Origin: Patiria miniata
Taxonomy: Eukaryota > Echinodermata > Asteroidea > Valvatida > Asterinidae
Direction of reading: 5' to 3'
NCBI RefSeq assembly: GCF_015706575.1
Contig: NW_024037064.1
Location: 4,835,427 to 4,899,426 of the forward strand
Length of the DNA stretch: 64,000 nt
Below are positions 33,515-44,559 of this stretch, in pieces. Position numbers and translations under genes: made by a program. Below the pieces are notes generated by a model. It ran no database searches. It had not been told where the DNA came from and saw only the letters and a program-made list of their open reading frames with translations. Positions within the stretch are counted from its first letter, which is position 1; each line of letters starts with the position of its first letter.

Positions 33515-34140
33515 GTCCATGGAAAGTTGCAACCATCCACAATCCTCAGCAACGCTTGCTTGTGTTGGAAGATGGCAGCAAGTACGTCAAGGTGTTCAAC
33601 ATGAAGGACAACACTCTTGCCTTCCAATTCCCAACAGTAGCACCGAGTTGGGTCGAGACGACAGAAGTGAACCTATGCAGTGCAGCAGTGAGAAAGGGAG
33701 GAACAATATTAGTGGGTGATGTCAAGAAAATGGTGTTGACTGAACACAGACTCACTGGTGAGATCCTACACACCATACCAGTGCAGACTCCACCTCACTT
33801 CCTGGCTGTTGATGACGACACTGATAGAGTTGTGGTCAGTGGATATCACACAAGGAAAGTGGATATAGCAGATAGAAAAGGTAAAACAAATGCCACCATC
33901 CGACCTACTATCAATGGTAAGCCAGTGGGGTACTGCATGGGTGTATGCTGTGACAGCTCAGGCATCTACCTTGCAGTAAGCCAAGGTGTGCTTGGCACTG
34001 GTCATATTCACCACTATGACCTACATGGCAGGTTTCTTGATTGCCTGGCTCAGGGTCTGTATAACCCACGTGGAATCACATTCACATCAAATGGCCAGCT
34101 GGCAGTGGCTGACTTCAACTCAATCAAGATATATCACTAG
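33515..34140 (+). CDS. TRIM-NHL protein copy B, terminal exon (NHL repeats)
   Basis: The acceptor TTCTTTACCCACAG ends at 33514. The first two bases complete the codon begun at 16972, giving a phase-1 junction and a 576-residue product. The exon encodes the rest of a beta-propeller of NHL-like blades: RLLVLEDGSKYVKVFNM, FLAVDDDTDRVVVSGYHTRK, CDSSGIYLAVSQG and GITFTSNGQLAVADFNSIK. In this family NHL propellers bind RNA or protein targets of the ligase. The last codons read CAC TAG GTG TGA, where copy C has CAC AAG GTG TGA, so B ends two residues early. A possible poly(A) signal AATAAA is at 34232. Confidence 0.9.
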
Positions 34141-34397
34141 GTGTGATGTCATCCAACATGACATTGACTAGCAATCATCATCATCCCAACAGCAAATGTT
34201 GAGGATCAAATTGTCCAGTCATTACAGCACCAATAAACATTGTCCCACTTTTTCCACATCTCTCCTCAAAAATCCAACGACAAACACAAACTGCCAAGCC
34301 CTCTGATGTGAACAATTTTACCATACAAATTCTTAAATAAACAGTGCATCAATCACATGTCACACGTTACTATACAAAGTCTTATATAAACAGTGTA

Positions 34398-37300
34398 TTT
34401 ACTACAGTTACATTTGATTTGATTTCATTGGGGGATTTTAATGTTACATGTATGATGACTGGAATCTATAGTTTTGTCTAAATTAAATGTTAAATATGAA
34501 AGGAGAGGGGAGTTTAGTGGGTGTTGAGGTGTTTGAATGTAATGACCCCCGCCTCCTCAACCCAACACCCCTCCCTCACCCAGTACATGGATTGCCATAA
34601 ATCTATCCAATAATGCCAACTTTTTGTAGTGTTTATGAAACCCAGGCTTCATTGTGGCTTCCGTTTTATCTCTGGCACTAGATTAATAAGAATCCTATAT
34701 ATTACATTCAAACTCAGTGAAAATGCACCAACCATCCATTGGCCTTGGGTGACAGGATTTGGTGTCTTTTAAGAAGGAAATGGACCAATATTGTACTGGA
34801 GTTACATTAGGGAACACAAATCATGAAGCTTGAAGCCAAAGCCAGGGACAAAGCCAAGATTTCACAAACACAATTAAAATTCCCAAATTGTTCTTACGGG
34901 GACATTTAAGATTCTTATTTGTTCCTCATGGAACTTGCTGTACATGGTGCTATCTTTCATAACAAAGATCTGAGAAACTTATAGAATCATTTCATTTTTT
35001 TGTTCTTGAACGTTCTTTAAATGATCTTTGATTAATTAAACCGAAATGCAATGTACTTTTGAATTTAGTTTTCAATTAGTGTTCAAGATAAGCCTTTATT
35101 GTATCCTAAAGATAAGTAACAAAGCTCGTTCTATTAATGTGGTTTCAGATCTTCATTCACAGAATAGAGAATTGTGTTGACAGTGTTCATGAGGTTTATA
35201 TCTTGACCTCATCAGAGGCTTTTAATGGTAGAAGCCAAAGCTGGAGACAAAGCCAAGATTTTGTAAACTCCCTGAGATTCTGAAATTTGTTCCTAATGGA
35301 ATCTACAGGTAATCCAGTATATATTGTACATGTACTTTTGTTCCATTAGGAACAAAATGTGCACTTTTGAGACAGTAAGTCCACTTCATCCTTGAGATGA
35401 AACCATACTACAAGTAGTTTGTGAAATAATATCGTTTAAATTCATTTTAAGCAAACGCATCACCACAATAGTTAGTACTCATATTACTGTTCAATGTAAG
35501 CATTTACAATGTACGTGTAGCTACTCAGTTGTTATATTACTGTTTGCAGTTTCTGTTTTAATACACATCTGAATTAACGATGCACTTACATATCTTGAAG
35601 ATAATTTACTCATTGAAATGTTTGCTAAAGATGAAAGAAATTTAATTTGGTTTCCTGTCTTAATTTACAGAATGAAGACTAATGTTTATCACAATGTTTT
35701 TATCTTGTTTTGAAATTTTGTTTACATTTTTCTCAAACTGTTAGTTTGAATGATTAGAAATCAATTTGACTGAAGCTGAATTTCAGAAAACTATACAGCT
35801 TCAGTTGCCTTGATTTTGGCCTGACTGCCACCTTGAAAAGGTCCCACACAAATAGCACATTTCTAATCGAAGTTTTTTCCTTACAAACCAAATAGATTTC
35901 CTTGTCTTTTCAAGAAATTAATTGCACCTCTCTTTTTGTCATTGTTTTGCATTTTTGGTTTAAATTTCAGAAAACTTCAAAAATGAAAAAAAAACACCAA
36001 TCATCGATCTTTTTGTAAAGATTCATGTTCAAGTAGACTTTTTGAGTGTTTAACAATTTACCAATGTATATATGTAGATCTTAGTAGTCACAAAAAGACG
36101 TTGTAAACTCCCTTGATGTATATTCTTAAATGTGTTCCTAATAGAACATACATCTACTCATTGTATACTGTGCTATCTCTACATTACATTTTCTGATAAT
36201 AGAAATTACAGCCTGTACAATTTTAATTATTCTGTATTTCTGTTAACTTCACTTTTTAAAGCCACGTAGGATCATTTGCAATTACCCAGATAAGTACCTA
36301 CCGATTTAATGACAGAAACCTCAAAGTGAAGAAAGGACTGGTAACAAATACCCTGTGAAATAATTCCACCTGAAATGGTATTGTCAGAAAACAAACATTG
36401 AAGGTGGTTTCAAAATGGGGTGCCTACAGAATCCAGTTACGAGAACCAAAGACTTGTGCATTATTTTTTCTCTGTTTTCTCCAAAACGCATAGTAGCCAC
36501 TCAGCTAAGACTGGAACAGAATGCTTGTTATGCGCCATAGGCCTACTTAAAATATTGAGCAATTTTGTTGCTTCGGAAAAGAAAAAAAAACCTGCAAAAA
36601 CAAATGATTCTACGCACAATGTACCTTTAAGCATACATGTACACTTCACTTTGAAAATTCATAAAGATTACTTTAAAAATTAGTCTATAAAAAGTCACTC
36701 CGTTTCTTTTTTAGAAAAAGCTTTCGTATTTGTTTTTTCATTTTTGTAGTTTTTCATAGAAATCATGTTTATTGTTATTATTTACAAGCTTTGTACATTT
36801 GCACTTGTATCAATGAAACACTAATGTGGATGATCATTTAATCATGAAAATGTCTGCTAAAGATGAGCAAAAATACTTATCCTATTAGTTGGTAATTCAC
36901 AGAATAAAGACTTGTGTAAATTTTACTCCAAAGGGATTATCTTGAGGGAAATTTCAATTTTTCTTGATAGGTTAAACATTTGTCACGTGTGAAAGGTTGC
37001 CAATCATTTTAACAGATGTTCAAATATTGGTATTGAATTTCAGGAAGTTATGGCCTCTGTTGCCTTGATTTTGGCCTGACTGCATCCTTGAAATGTCCTT
37101 TCCTTTTCAAGAATTAAATTCCATACCTCTGTTTTCATTGTTTTACCTATTTCAGCAAACTTCATAACAATGAAAGAATTACCCCATCATGCAGTTAGAG
37201 TTTCGGCAAACAATTATTAAATTTTGATGACACTTTTCAAACTCTGTTGTTACAATTAAATATTCAAATTGACTTGTAAAATCAGATGTTTTGAAATGAA

Positions 37301-37860
37301 ATGAACAGAAATAAATTCATTCATTTATTCAGAATAAGAATTCACTTACCACTCTGTAGTTCTTTGAAGTTCTTTGTATGTAGTAGCTCTTTTCTTCATC
37401 TAAAAATTAAAAAGAACAATCATGCCTTGAAATTGTTACATTGTTATTCCACATGGAAACCTCGACCTCCAAAGAAACCCACAAAGTGAAGTCTCCTGAA
37501 TCCAACAGAATCCCACAACTCAGATGAACCATACAACAGAAACTGTGGAATTGGGTTCAAACTTTCACACGTGTTTAACTATTAATGACTGTGTGACGAA
37601 CTTTTTTCTAGAAGTTTTGGCAATTACATATTCATCAACTTATTATTTTTGGATTACTTTGTTTGACACATAAAATAGGCAGACACTTTTATGTGTGGAT
37701 TCCAGCTGGTCAAATAAATTTCAGATTTCTTGGACCAGTCTGCAAGTCTTCAGAGCCACTGACAATGTCAGTTGTTTCACCTTTTCATCAGATCCCCCAA
37801 CAAATAAATATGCCACAGCGCCCTCTATTGGCGATGACTCTCCCTTCCTTCATTCCTGAG
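34398..37860 (+). repeat. Conserved downstream block, copy B
   Basis: This is the same non-coding block as 1640-5090 and 48095-51905, immediately after the TRIM copy B NHL exon. Similarity is high through most of its length, with many small insertions and deletions, from CAGTTACATTTGATTTG to GCGCCCTCTATTGGCGATG. Internal repeats (CCTTGATTTTGGCCTGACTG near 35808 and 37062) show an older duplication inside the unit. No shared ORF is seen. Confidence 0.85.
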
Positions 37861-38380
37861 TGTAAACAGTTTTCAAGTCCTGATGAACGCATGCTGATTG
37901 AGTGTAGCGGGGGTGGTGGAGGGGTGAGATGCTTACTTGTTCATTTGAAAGCCATCCTCTCTTGACAGTGTCTTGATGGGGGAAGTTAGGCATCCTGTTA
38001 GCTGCAGCTGTGCCTGGTATGTCCTCTAAGTTGCTACTTGGGATCCAGTCACTGCTGCTCCCTGTGGAAAATATTTAGAAGAAAACCGAGACGATTTATT
38101 GAGGAAAATATTCTCTGGACTGGATGACAACAAAAATTTTACTAATCTGCATGTCATGGATGTCCATTGGGTTTAGAAATCACAGGAGTCTATTTTTACA
38201 TTACTGTTTTTATTGATTGGAATTGACAGTTTTCATATCCTTCTGAGTTGGTTTATATAGCATTTTATAATCAACAATGGTCTTTATAGCTACATTCTTC
38301 AATTAGAATCTTTAAGTACAGAGCCAAGAAAATTCGAAACTTTTCACAGTCCTGTTATTTATTTTTTAAAAGCCACCCCT
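37861..38380. other. Non-coding spacer between array units B and C
   Basis: No gene or repeat boundary was recognised. It separates the downstream block of copy B from the upstream block of copy C, which begins near 38390 (TGTTTGGGTAACTTTTGGC). Confidence 0.5.
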
Positions 38381-38389
38381 CCCCATTGG

Positions 38390-39034
38390 GTGTACCACTG
38401 TTTGTTTGGGTAACTTTTGGCAACTCCTCTCATTTGATTTGTTTTGGTTTCCAACTGATCAGGACATAGTCGCCCCTTATAAATTTATGTACAGTCAATT
38501 CTGTCGTACTCCATTACACTCAACTTCCCCCAGTAGCACGGATATGCATGGACCAATTTCAGATAGACTGAAAATTCTTGATCAGTATTTTTACAAGATT
38601 AAAGAAACTTTTGTGTGTGAGAAATACATGTATGAAGGACTTGATTAAAATATTTTGACAGCTTATTTTATTTGATGGTTGAAAAAAAAACTGAGTGGAA
38701 TTAAATGTATGTGAGGTGTATGCGATTGAAATTTTACAAAGTGCAGCATGTACATATAAATAGAATGCATGAACCTATCTAAGGTCCAAAACTCAAGTGT
38801 CAAGTAAATATGTACACAGATAAACCGATATATACAGATTGTACATGTATACGTATGCAGCACAACAAAAATCCCAAGCTCTATATATATAAACCATGTC
38901 ACACGACTTGATAACGATGCTGTGTTTGTCCAGCGCCATCTTTACCAGATCTGCCCCATCAAAAGCCTCAACTGTTTGTGCTCTTTACGTGATAAACATC
39001 ATCTTTAATAGATTAGACTGGGGATTCAAAAAAG
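38390..39034 (+). promoter_or_regulatory. Upstream block, TATA-like box and first exon of TRIM copy C
   Basis: Sequence matches the block before copy B. A TATA-like box CTATATATATAAACC starts at 38881. The following segment (CTTGATAACGATGCTGTG, CCAGCGCCATCTTTACC) matches the inferred first exon, and the donor AAAGGTAAGA is at 39031-39040. A second, partial copy lies at 40690-40870. The function is inferred from conservation. Confidence 0.45.
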
Positions 39035-39683
39035 GTAAGAAAATATTTTGAATGAGATTAAATGCTAGCTTACTGATACAAGTTTAGGAAATCACAGTTT
39101 GCCTGAAACAACAAAATGCGAAGAGTACACACAGTAGTAATGTTCCAACAAAACCTACTAGTATTGAGTAATAACAAGAGTGGAAACAAACCATCAGAGC
39201 ACTTCAAAATGTCAGAGCTCTTCAAAATTTGACAGGATTTATTTGATGTCCTGTTTCAAAAAGGATAACTTTTGTCTGACTGCTAAAAAGCAATTGAAAA
39301 GAAATACTGGTCTTTCTTGCCCAAACTCACACGGACAGTGCAGTATTGATGAATTAATTTTATCAACTGAACGATAAATTCTCTTACACTCTGCACAAAC
39401 TGGTTTCCTGCCTAAGGAATGGGTTGGGGCTTATGAAAATGTATTAACAAGTTTGATTGGCTAGTCCAGGAGTAACGTGATTGGATAGAGGCAATGCTTG
39501 GGCTGTTGCCGTGTGGTGAGGCCTACTTCGTTGCAGCAAATGAATGTGGAAACATTATTCACGTTCTCAGCTTTCAATTTTGATTTTCTCATCTTTAGAT
39601 TTTCTTTTGAAGTGTACGCCATCCATGTTTTCTCAGCTTTCATTTTCCCATTAAACGTGTTTTAGTTTCCTTGTCCTTTGAAG

Positions 39684-40620
39684 ATGCCTAAAGCCAATCG
39701 GTCAGCCTCAGCTCAAGCATCCGGGAAAGGGAAGGATGCCAGGAAGCTGCGCCGGTCACCTCGTTTGTGTGCTATCCAGTCAGGAGTGCGTGGACGGCAG
39801 TCACAGCTGGAGGATGTAACGACTCCGGAAGTGGGATGCCAGCAGCAAGGTTGGGACCGAGCAGAGGAGCCGAAGCTTGACCAAGTTCCTGGACCGAGTA
39901 GGGGAAGTGGACCACGCCAACGACGAATCCAGGGTGAGTCTAAGGCTCTAGCATTGCCTACCATGAACACTGAACATTTCTAACTTACTGACTCAGACAC
40001 GGCTGATCAGGTTAGTGTATTTGGTAGTAATACGAGGCATGACACTTCTGTCACTCACCTTCGCAATAGCCAGCCTGTACCGGCCTCGGCACTGAGTTCC
40101 CATTCTTTATACTTAGACCAGACCAGAACTTGTCGGGTCAGGGCAAAGCACCCTCATTTATCAAGTCCCGATTAATGTTTAGGAAACAAATATGAAGCGA
40201 CAGGTACGTTGATCTGCTGCTTTTATTTAATGACACAGCCGCGACTTCTCTAGTCATCATCCATGAGAGAATCCCGAAGTTGGCACTTGAGAATGGCTCG
40301 ATCGTCTGCAAACCAGATTTCCCCGTGAAAAACAAAATTGATATCGATAAATGGCTGACAGCATTCCACACTTTTATGGCCATTTATGTGGTGCGTTACC
40401 CTCTCCGCGTAGGTGAGCAGATCAAATATGTGGAGACAATGAGGATGGCTGCCTGCCTTTTTAGGGGCTTGGGATGGCACGTGGAGGAGGAACAGTTTTG
40501 TCTGCGCGAAGAGGCTAACCCGAGATGTTCCTGGGGGGCCACAGGACATGGAGTTGTGGGTCCCGGTGGCGGCCACTACTGTGTCTGCCAGTTCTGCTCA
40601 ATTTGCACCAACTGACACCG
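39684..40620 (+). pseudogene. DIRS-like retrotransposon gag fragment
   Basis: An ORF from 39684 encodes a basic, Ser/Pro-rich N-terminal part of about 100 residues (KDARKLRRSPRLCAIQSG). After a break, 40250-40600 encodes ENGSIVCKPDFPV and WLTAFHTFMAIYVVRYPLR, then GWHVEEEQFCLREEANPRCSW. This resembles the conserved gag region of DIRS-type tyrosine-recombinase retroelements. No reverse transcriptase or recombinase follows, so this is a 5' fragment. It separates two copies of the same upstream TRIM sequence (38935-39185 and 40715-40975). Confidence 0.5.
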
Positions 40621-40689
40621 TCAATATTGCGCATCACAACAGAAGTGCAGGCTTCTGCTTTGCTTTAAGCCAGGCCAAAAGTTGCCATT

Positions 40690-40975
40690 GGGCGATTTGT
40701 AAATCTGGTGTACACTGGATCCATCCCATCAAACACCTCAACTATTTGTGCTCTTTGCATCAAATTGGAAAAATTTGTTTTTAAGTGATTTGGTGGGAAT
40801 GTAAAAGATGTAAGCAAATGTTGTCAGTTACATTCGTGTATTTTGAATGTGGTTAAATGCTAGCTTACCGATACAAGAGTAGGAAATCACAGTTTGCCTG
40901 AAACAACAAAATGTAGAGTATGTACAGTGGTAATGTTCCAACAAAACCTATTGAGTAATAACATGAGTGGCCACA
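40690..40975 (+). repeat. Second copy of the first-exon/intron block before TRIM copy C
   Basis: Sequence repeats 38935-39185 (CTCAACTATTTGTGCTCTTT, GCTAGCTTACCGATACAAG, ATCACAGTTTGCCTGAAAC) but lacks the TATA-like box, and the donor is altered. The DIRS-like fragment lies between the two copies. Confidence 0.65.
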
Positions 40976-41180
40976 AAACAACCACCATTTTTTTAATTCC
41001 ATGTCTTGATTAACTTTTCTCTGGTTACAAAATAGCAATTGAAAACAAATACCGGTACTGGTCTGTTATGCCCGGTTGAAACTCACATAGACAGTGCATT
41101 ATTAATTTATTATAAAATAAGTTATCGCTGTATTATAACCTTTCCAATTTCTTTTTAAATACCCTTTGGATACCCATAAA

Positions 41181-42679
41181 ATGGCTACAGCTCTAAAGAA
41201 CATCGAGTGTGACATCTGTCATGGCAGATATATAAACAGCATAAGAATTGCCAGCACAGCTGTTGTGCAGAATGTCTGAAGAAATACTACACCAGCCGGT
41301 ATATGGAGGTCAACCAAAGATTTCTTGCCCTTTGTGTTGACTGGAGACAGTACTCTCATCAGAGACACGCATTCAAGGCCTCAAAACAAATTTCCATTTG
41401 ATGGGGATATATTTGAGGAGGTCTCACACCAAGAAAAGGTGGTTAGTTCAGTGAAACAGACACCAGAAGAAGATGAGTCTAAATGCCAGAAACACAAGGG
41501 TGGCATGTGAGAGATACTCTGCTGAGCTTGTAACTGTAGTAAACCACTGTAAACCAAAACATCACTACACTGACTCTGGACAGGCTTCTGTCTCACCACA
41601 GACATCCAAGGTCGTCAATTGCTACTCAAAAGAGGGGGGTGGGGGACATACTTTGACCAGAACAAATGCGAGCGCAAAGAGCAAAACCTAATGGCGTGGG
41701 GGCCCCAAAAAAATGTATGGATTCTAGATGCTCTGTGGTCTGATCTGAGGCAAATGCTGAATACTTTAACCAATGTTTGAGCACAAGATCATCATTTTAA
41801 CATAATTAATGGCGTGGCCCCCCCCCAAAAAAAATATTTATGCATTCTAGATGCTCTGTGATCTGATCTGAGGCATATGCTGAATACTTTAACCAATTTT
41901 TGAGCACAAGATCATCATTTTAACATAATTGTTGAGTTTGAAATCATTGACTCAGATATTCTGAGCTATACGTATTTTACAACATTTATTTGCAGACAGG
42001 AAAGGGGTGGTGGTGGGGGAGGGGAAAACGACATCCCCACCACTTTAAAAAGTGGGGACCCCCCACCAATTGATGCCCATGCAGACATCAAAAGATTTGA
42101 ACACTCTTTGTCCACTCCACCACAAGCTTAATTAGCGGAGGTTTACACAGAACGTCACAAAGACTGTGAAAGCTGTAACAGACAAAGCGGATAAAATAAG
42201 AGCTTAGATAACAACTCAAGAAACAAAGATGATTGACAAAACAAACAACTCCAGCAGGATCGCAACAGAACATATGATAAGCATCAGTCAATACTGACAT
42301 TGATGCTACAAAGTAAACAACATTCGCGAGGGACATCCCAGGATATCATTATAACTGCATCTGACACTGATTTGCTTTCCCTCTTTCCTATCATCAGCAA
42401 AGAGCCAAACTCCTCCCCAGATTGATCCCAAGCTTTCATATCTGAGCTTCACCCCGGGTCAGAGGATTGGTGACATCAATCTGGGCAAGCTGGCCGTCAA
42501 AGGCAAGTGGGAGATGCTACGTGAGTTTGGTAAAAGAGGAAGTGGTCCAGGAAAGTTTGATGGGGTTGTAGATATTACTGCTACTCAACCTGGTGAGATT
42601 GCTGTGGCAGACTATAGGAACAAACGAGTGGTCATCTGCAGCAATGAGGGACAACACAAGGGAACCATTCCCCTACAAC
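41181..42679 (+). pseudogene. TRIM copy C coding exon 1, inactivated
   Basis: It is homologous to 15868-16972 throughout. Damage is extensive: the acceptor AG is replaced by CC at 41174-41175, the RING loses its cysteine spacing by small indels and the frame hits TGA within 33 codons, parts of the B-box are lost, a 475-bp hAT-like MITE is inserted at 41607, and TAG occurs in the coiled-coil frame at 42205. The 3' part (from 42421, QIDPKLSYLSFTPGQRIGD) and the donor GTAAGT at 42680 are intact. No functional RING protein can come from this copy. Confidence 0.9.
41607..42081. mobile_element. 475-bp hAT-like MITE inside TRIM copy C exon
   Basis: The 8-bp duplication CAGACATC flanks it (41599-41606 and 42082-42089). 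Terminal inverted repeats are CAAGGTCGTCAATTG and CAATTGATGCCCATG, 11 of 15 matching. Two tandem internal copies of a roughly 124-bp segment (ATTCTAGATGCTCTGTG at about 41720 and 41844) occur. That segment is shared with the MITE at 31312-31624, so the two belong to related families. Confidence 0.8.
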
Positions 42680-44227
42680 GTAAGTTTCTTTCATGCACAT
42701 GTCCATCAACACAAACTTTCATAATTGTGTGGAAATTAAGTCTTCCATGTGCACATGCAGATCTGACAACTGAGAATGAAAACCAATAAAAAAACTGGCA
42801 AGGAATTGATGCGCTGGCAGTGCAAATTTGATTTTGTTCTCCCAGCAACTTAACTCTTCATGTCACCAAAAACATTCTTATTTAGGGGGTCTGTAACCTT
42901 TAGAAAAGAGCGAAGTTACCTTTAGGTTGTTTCACAAAGAAACCAATCTGCCCTGTGAGTAGAGTGTTCTAGGCCTGATCCCTTTATTAAGCCCCCATCA
43001 AGATCAGCCTTCGGTTTTCTCTTTGTTCTTCTGTAGTGTTCGTGTTGGTGCTTTGCTTTTTTATGGACAATAATGCAGGCCCAGATAACCCAATAGGCAC
43101 AGTAAGCACTGTGCCTACATGTACAAGTAGGTCCTACGAAAAATTTGGGGGCCTACATTGTTTTTTTTGTACACAAAATTTTGGGGCCTACGAAAATACC
43201 GCAGTGTGCCATTAAACACAAAAATAGGCCTACCCACACACACCCAAGTGTGTATTTGCTTACAATTGGGGACCCTTTATTGTCCCTATTTTGCTTGGTC
43301 TTTTTAAGACCAAGCAAAATAGGGGTTAACCTTCTGGGGTTAACTGTCAAAGTTTTTGGTGAATTCAAAATACTGCGAAAGCAGCATGAGTTTTAAAACC
43401 AATGGAATTTCTCCCTTACGGTTCAAAGTACATTGTATGAAGACAAAACATTGTAAAACATGCACTGTTGTACAAAGATGTGACAAAAATGGTGATATAC
43501 ATGTACAATGACGTCACAGATTATCAAATAAAGAGTGATTTAAAGAGATACTGCATCCTGGAAAGCACCCCATTGGGCTACAAAGAGCATATTAACGTCC
43601 ACACAAACATCCTTCCTAAACCCTCCTGGATGATTGAGGATGACTGGTGTTTGAAGAAGAAGAGGATTTTGGAGGATTGAGGATGGATGTATTTTTGAGG
43701 CAGGACTGTCTGACAATTTTGAAGGATTCAGGTGCTGGGTATCCTTCATTTGAACATGAAGTGCAATTTTTTTGAGGATTTTGAAAGAGGATGCATGCTT
43801 CCTGAGGGTTAGGGTTAAAAGTTGGCAGTGTGTGTGTTATTCTTGCAAGAATGAATTTCGGGGGTCATAAATTTTGACTCTCAAAATTGAGCTGTTTAGG
43901 TGCAGCGTGAATCCTGTCGCACACGTACACATAGTCTCACACACAGGATACCATATATTTGTGTACATTGAAATCGTCTGACATCATGGACACATATACA
44001 GTATAAAGCTTGTTTAAACTTGTTTGAACAGTTTTAAAACAAACATTTTGTTATTTCAGGACAATGTGCCCCTTCAATGTCAAATCTTGACAACATTAAC
44101 GTTCAGATTTATAAGGTTCTTTTGATGTGAGGTGGTAGACATTGAAATTGCCTTGAGCATCGTATTTGACTCCCAGGCACAAATCTGTTTGACCTTTGCT
44201 TCCAGGGTTACCGGATATGCAATGATC
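42680..44227. other. Start of intron 2 of TRIM copy C
   Basis: The first 300 bases match the same region after copies B and D, including AATAAA at 42785. GGGGTCTGTAACCTTTAGAAAAG-type sequence near 42885 is shared with 61120. A perfect hairpin lies at 43284-43324. A stretch with repeated GAGGATT lies at 43630-43790. No gene is visible. Confidence 0.6.
43284..43324. repeat. Perfect 19-bp hairpin
   Basis: CCCTATTTTGCTTGGTCTT and AAGACCAAGCAAAATAGGG pair fully across a TTT loop. It is in intron 2 of TRIM copy C. No longer precursor-like arms are evident. Confidence 0.85.
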
Positions 44228-44480
44228 GGGGAGTCAGGTTGGCGTAGCGGTACTTTCCTCGCCTTCCACCGCTGTGACCTGGGTTCGAATCCCGCCTAGG
44301 ACAATATGTGGATTGGGTTTTCAGTCCCTACCTGATTCCGTGGGTTTTCCCCAGAATATTCTTCTGGGCTTTTCCTCCCACCTCTAAAACTGTAACTTCT
44401 TCTCATTGTCTTCTCTCCATTTATCCATCCTGTTATTGGCGCTTGCGCTGTTGGATGTGGCTAAAATAAAATTTAAAACA
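44228..44480 (+). mobile_element. tRNA-derived SINE
   Basis: A tRNA-like head has an A box TGGCGTAGCGGT (44240-44251) and a B box GGTTCGAATCC (44282-44292) about 30 bases apart, the internal RNA polymerase III promoter. The body contains GATTGGGTTTTCAGTCCC and CCGTGGGTTTTCCCC. The tail ends in a TAAAATAAAATTT-type A/T-rich stretch. The tRNA fold itself is not intact enough for a tRNA gene. Confidence 0.8.
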
Positions 44481-44559
44481 ATTTTAAAAATATAATGAAT
44501 GTAACTTGAAAACACAAGCAGTTTACAATAAAACTTATTCAGGAAATGTTCAATGACAA

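Noticed and set aside
44228..44300. tRNA gene
   Set aside because: A and B boxes are present, but the cloverleaf arms do not pair well and a SINE body follows.
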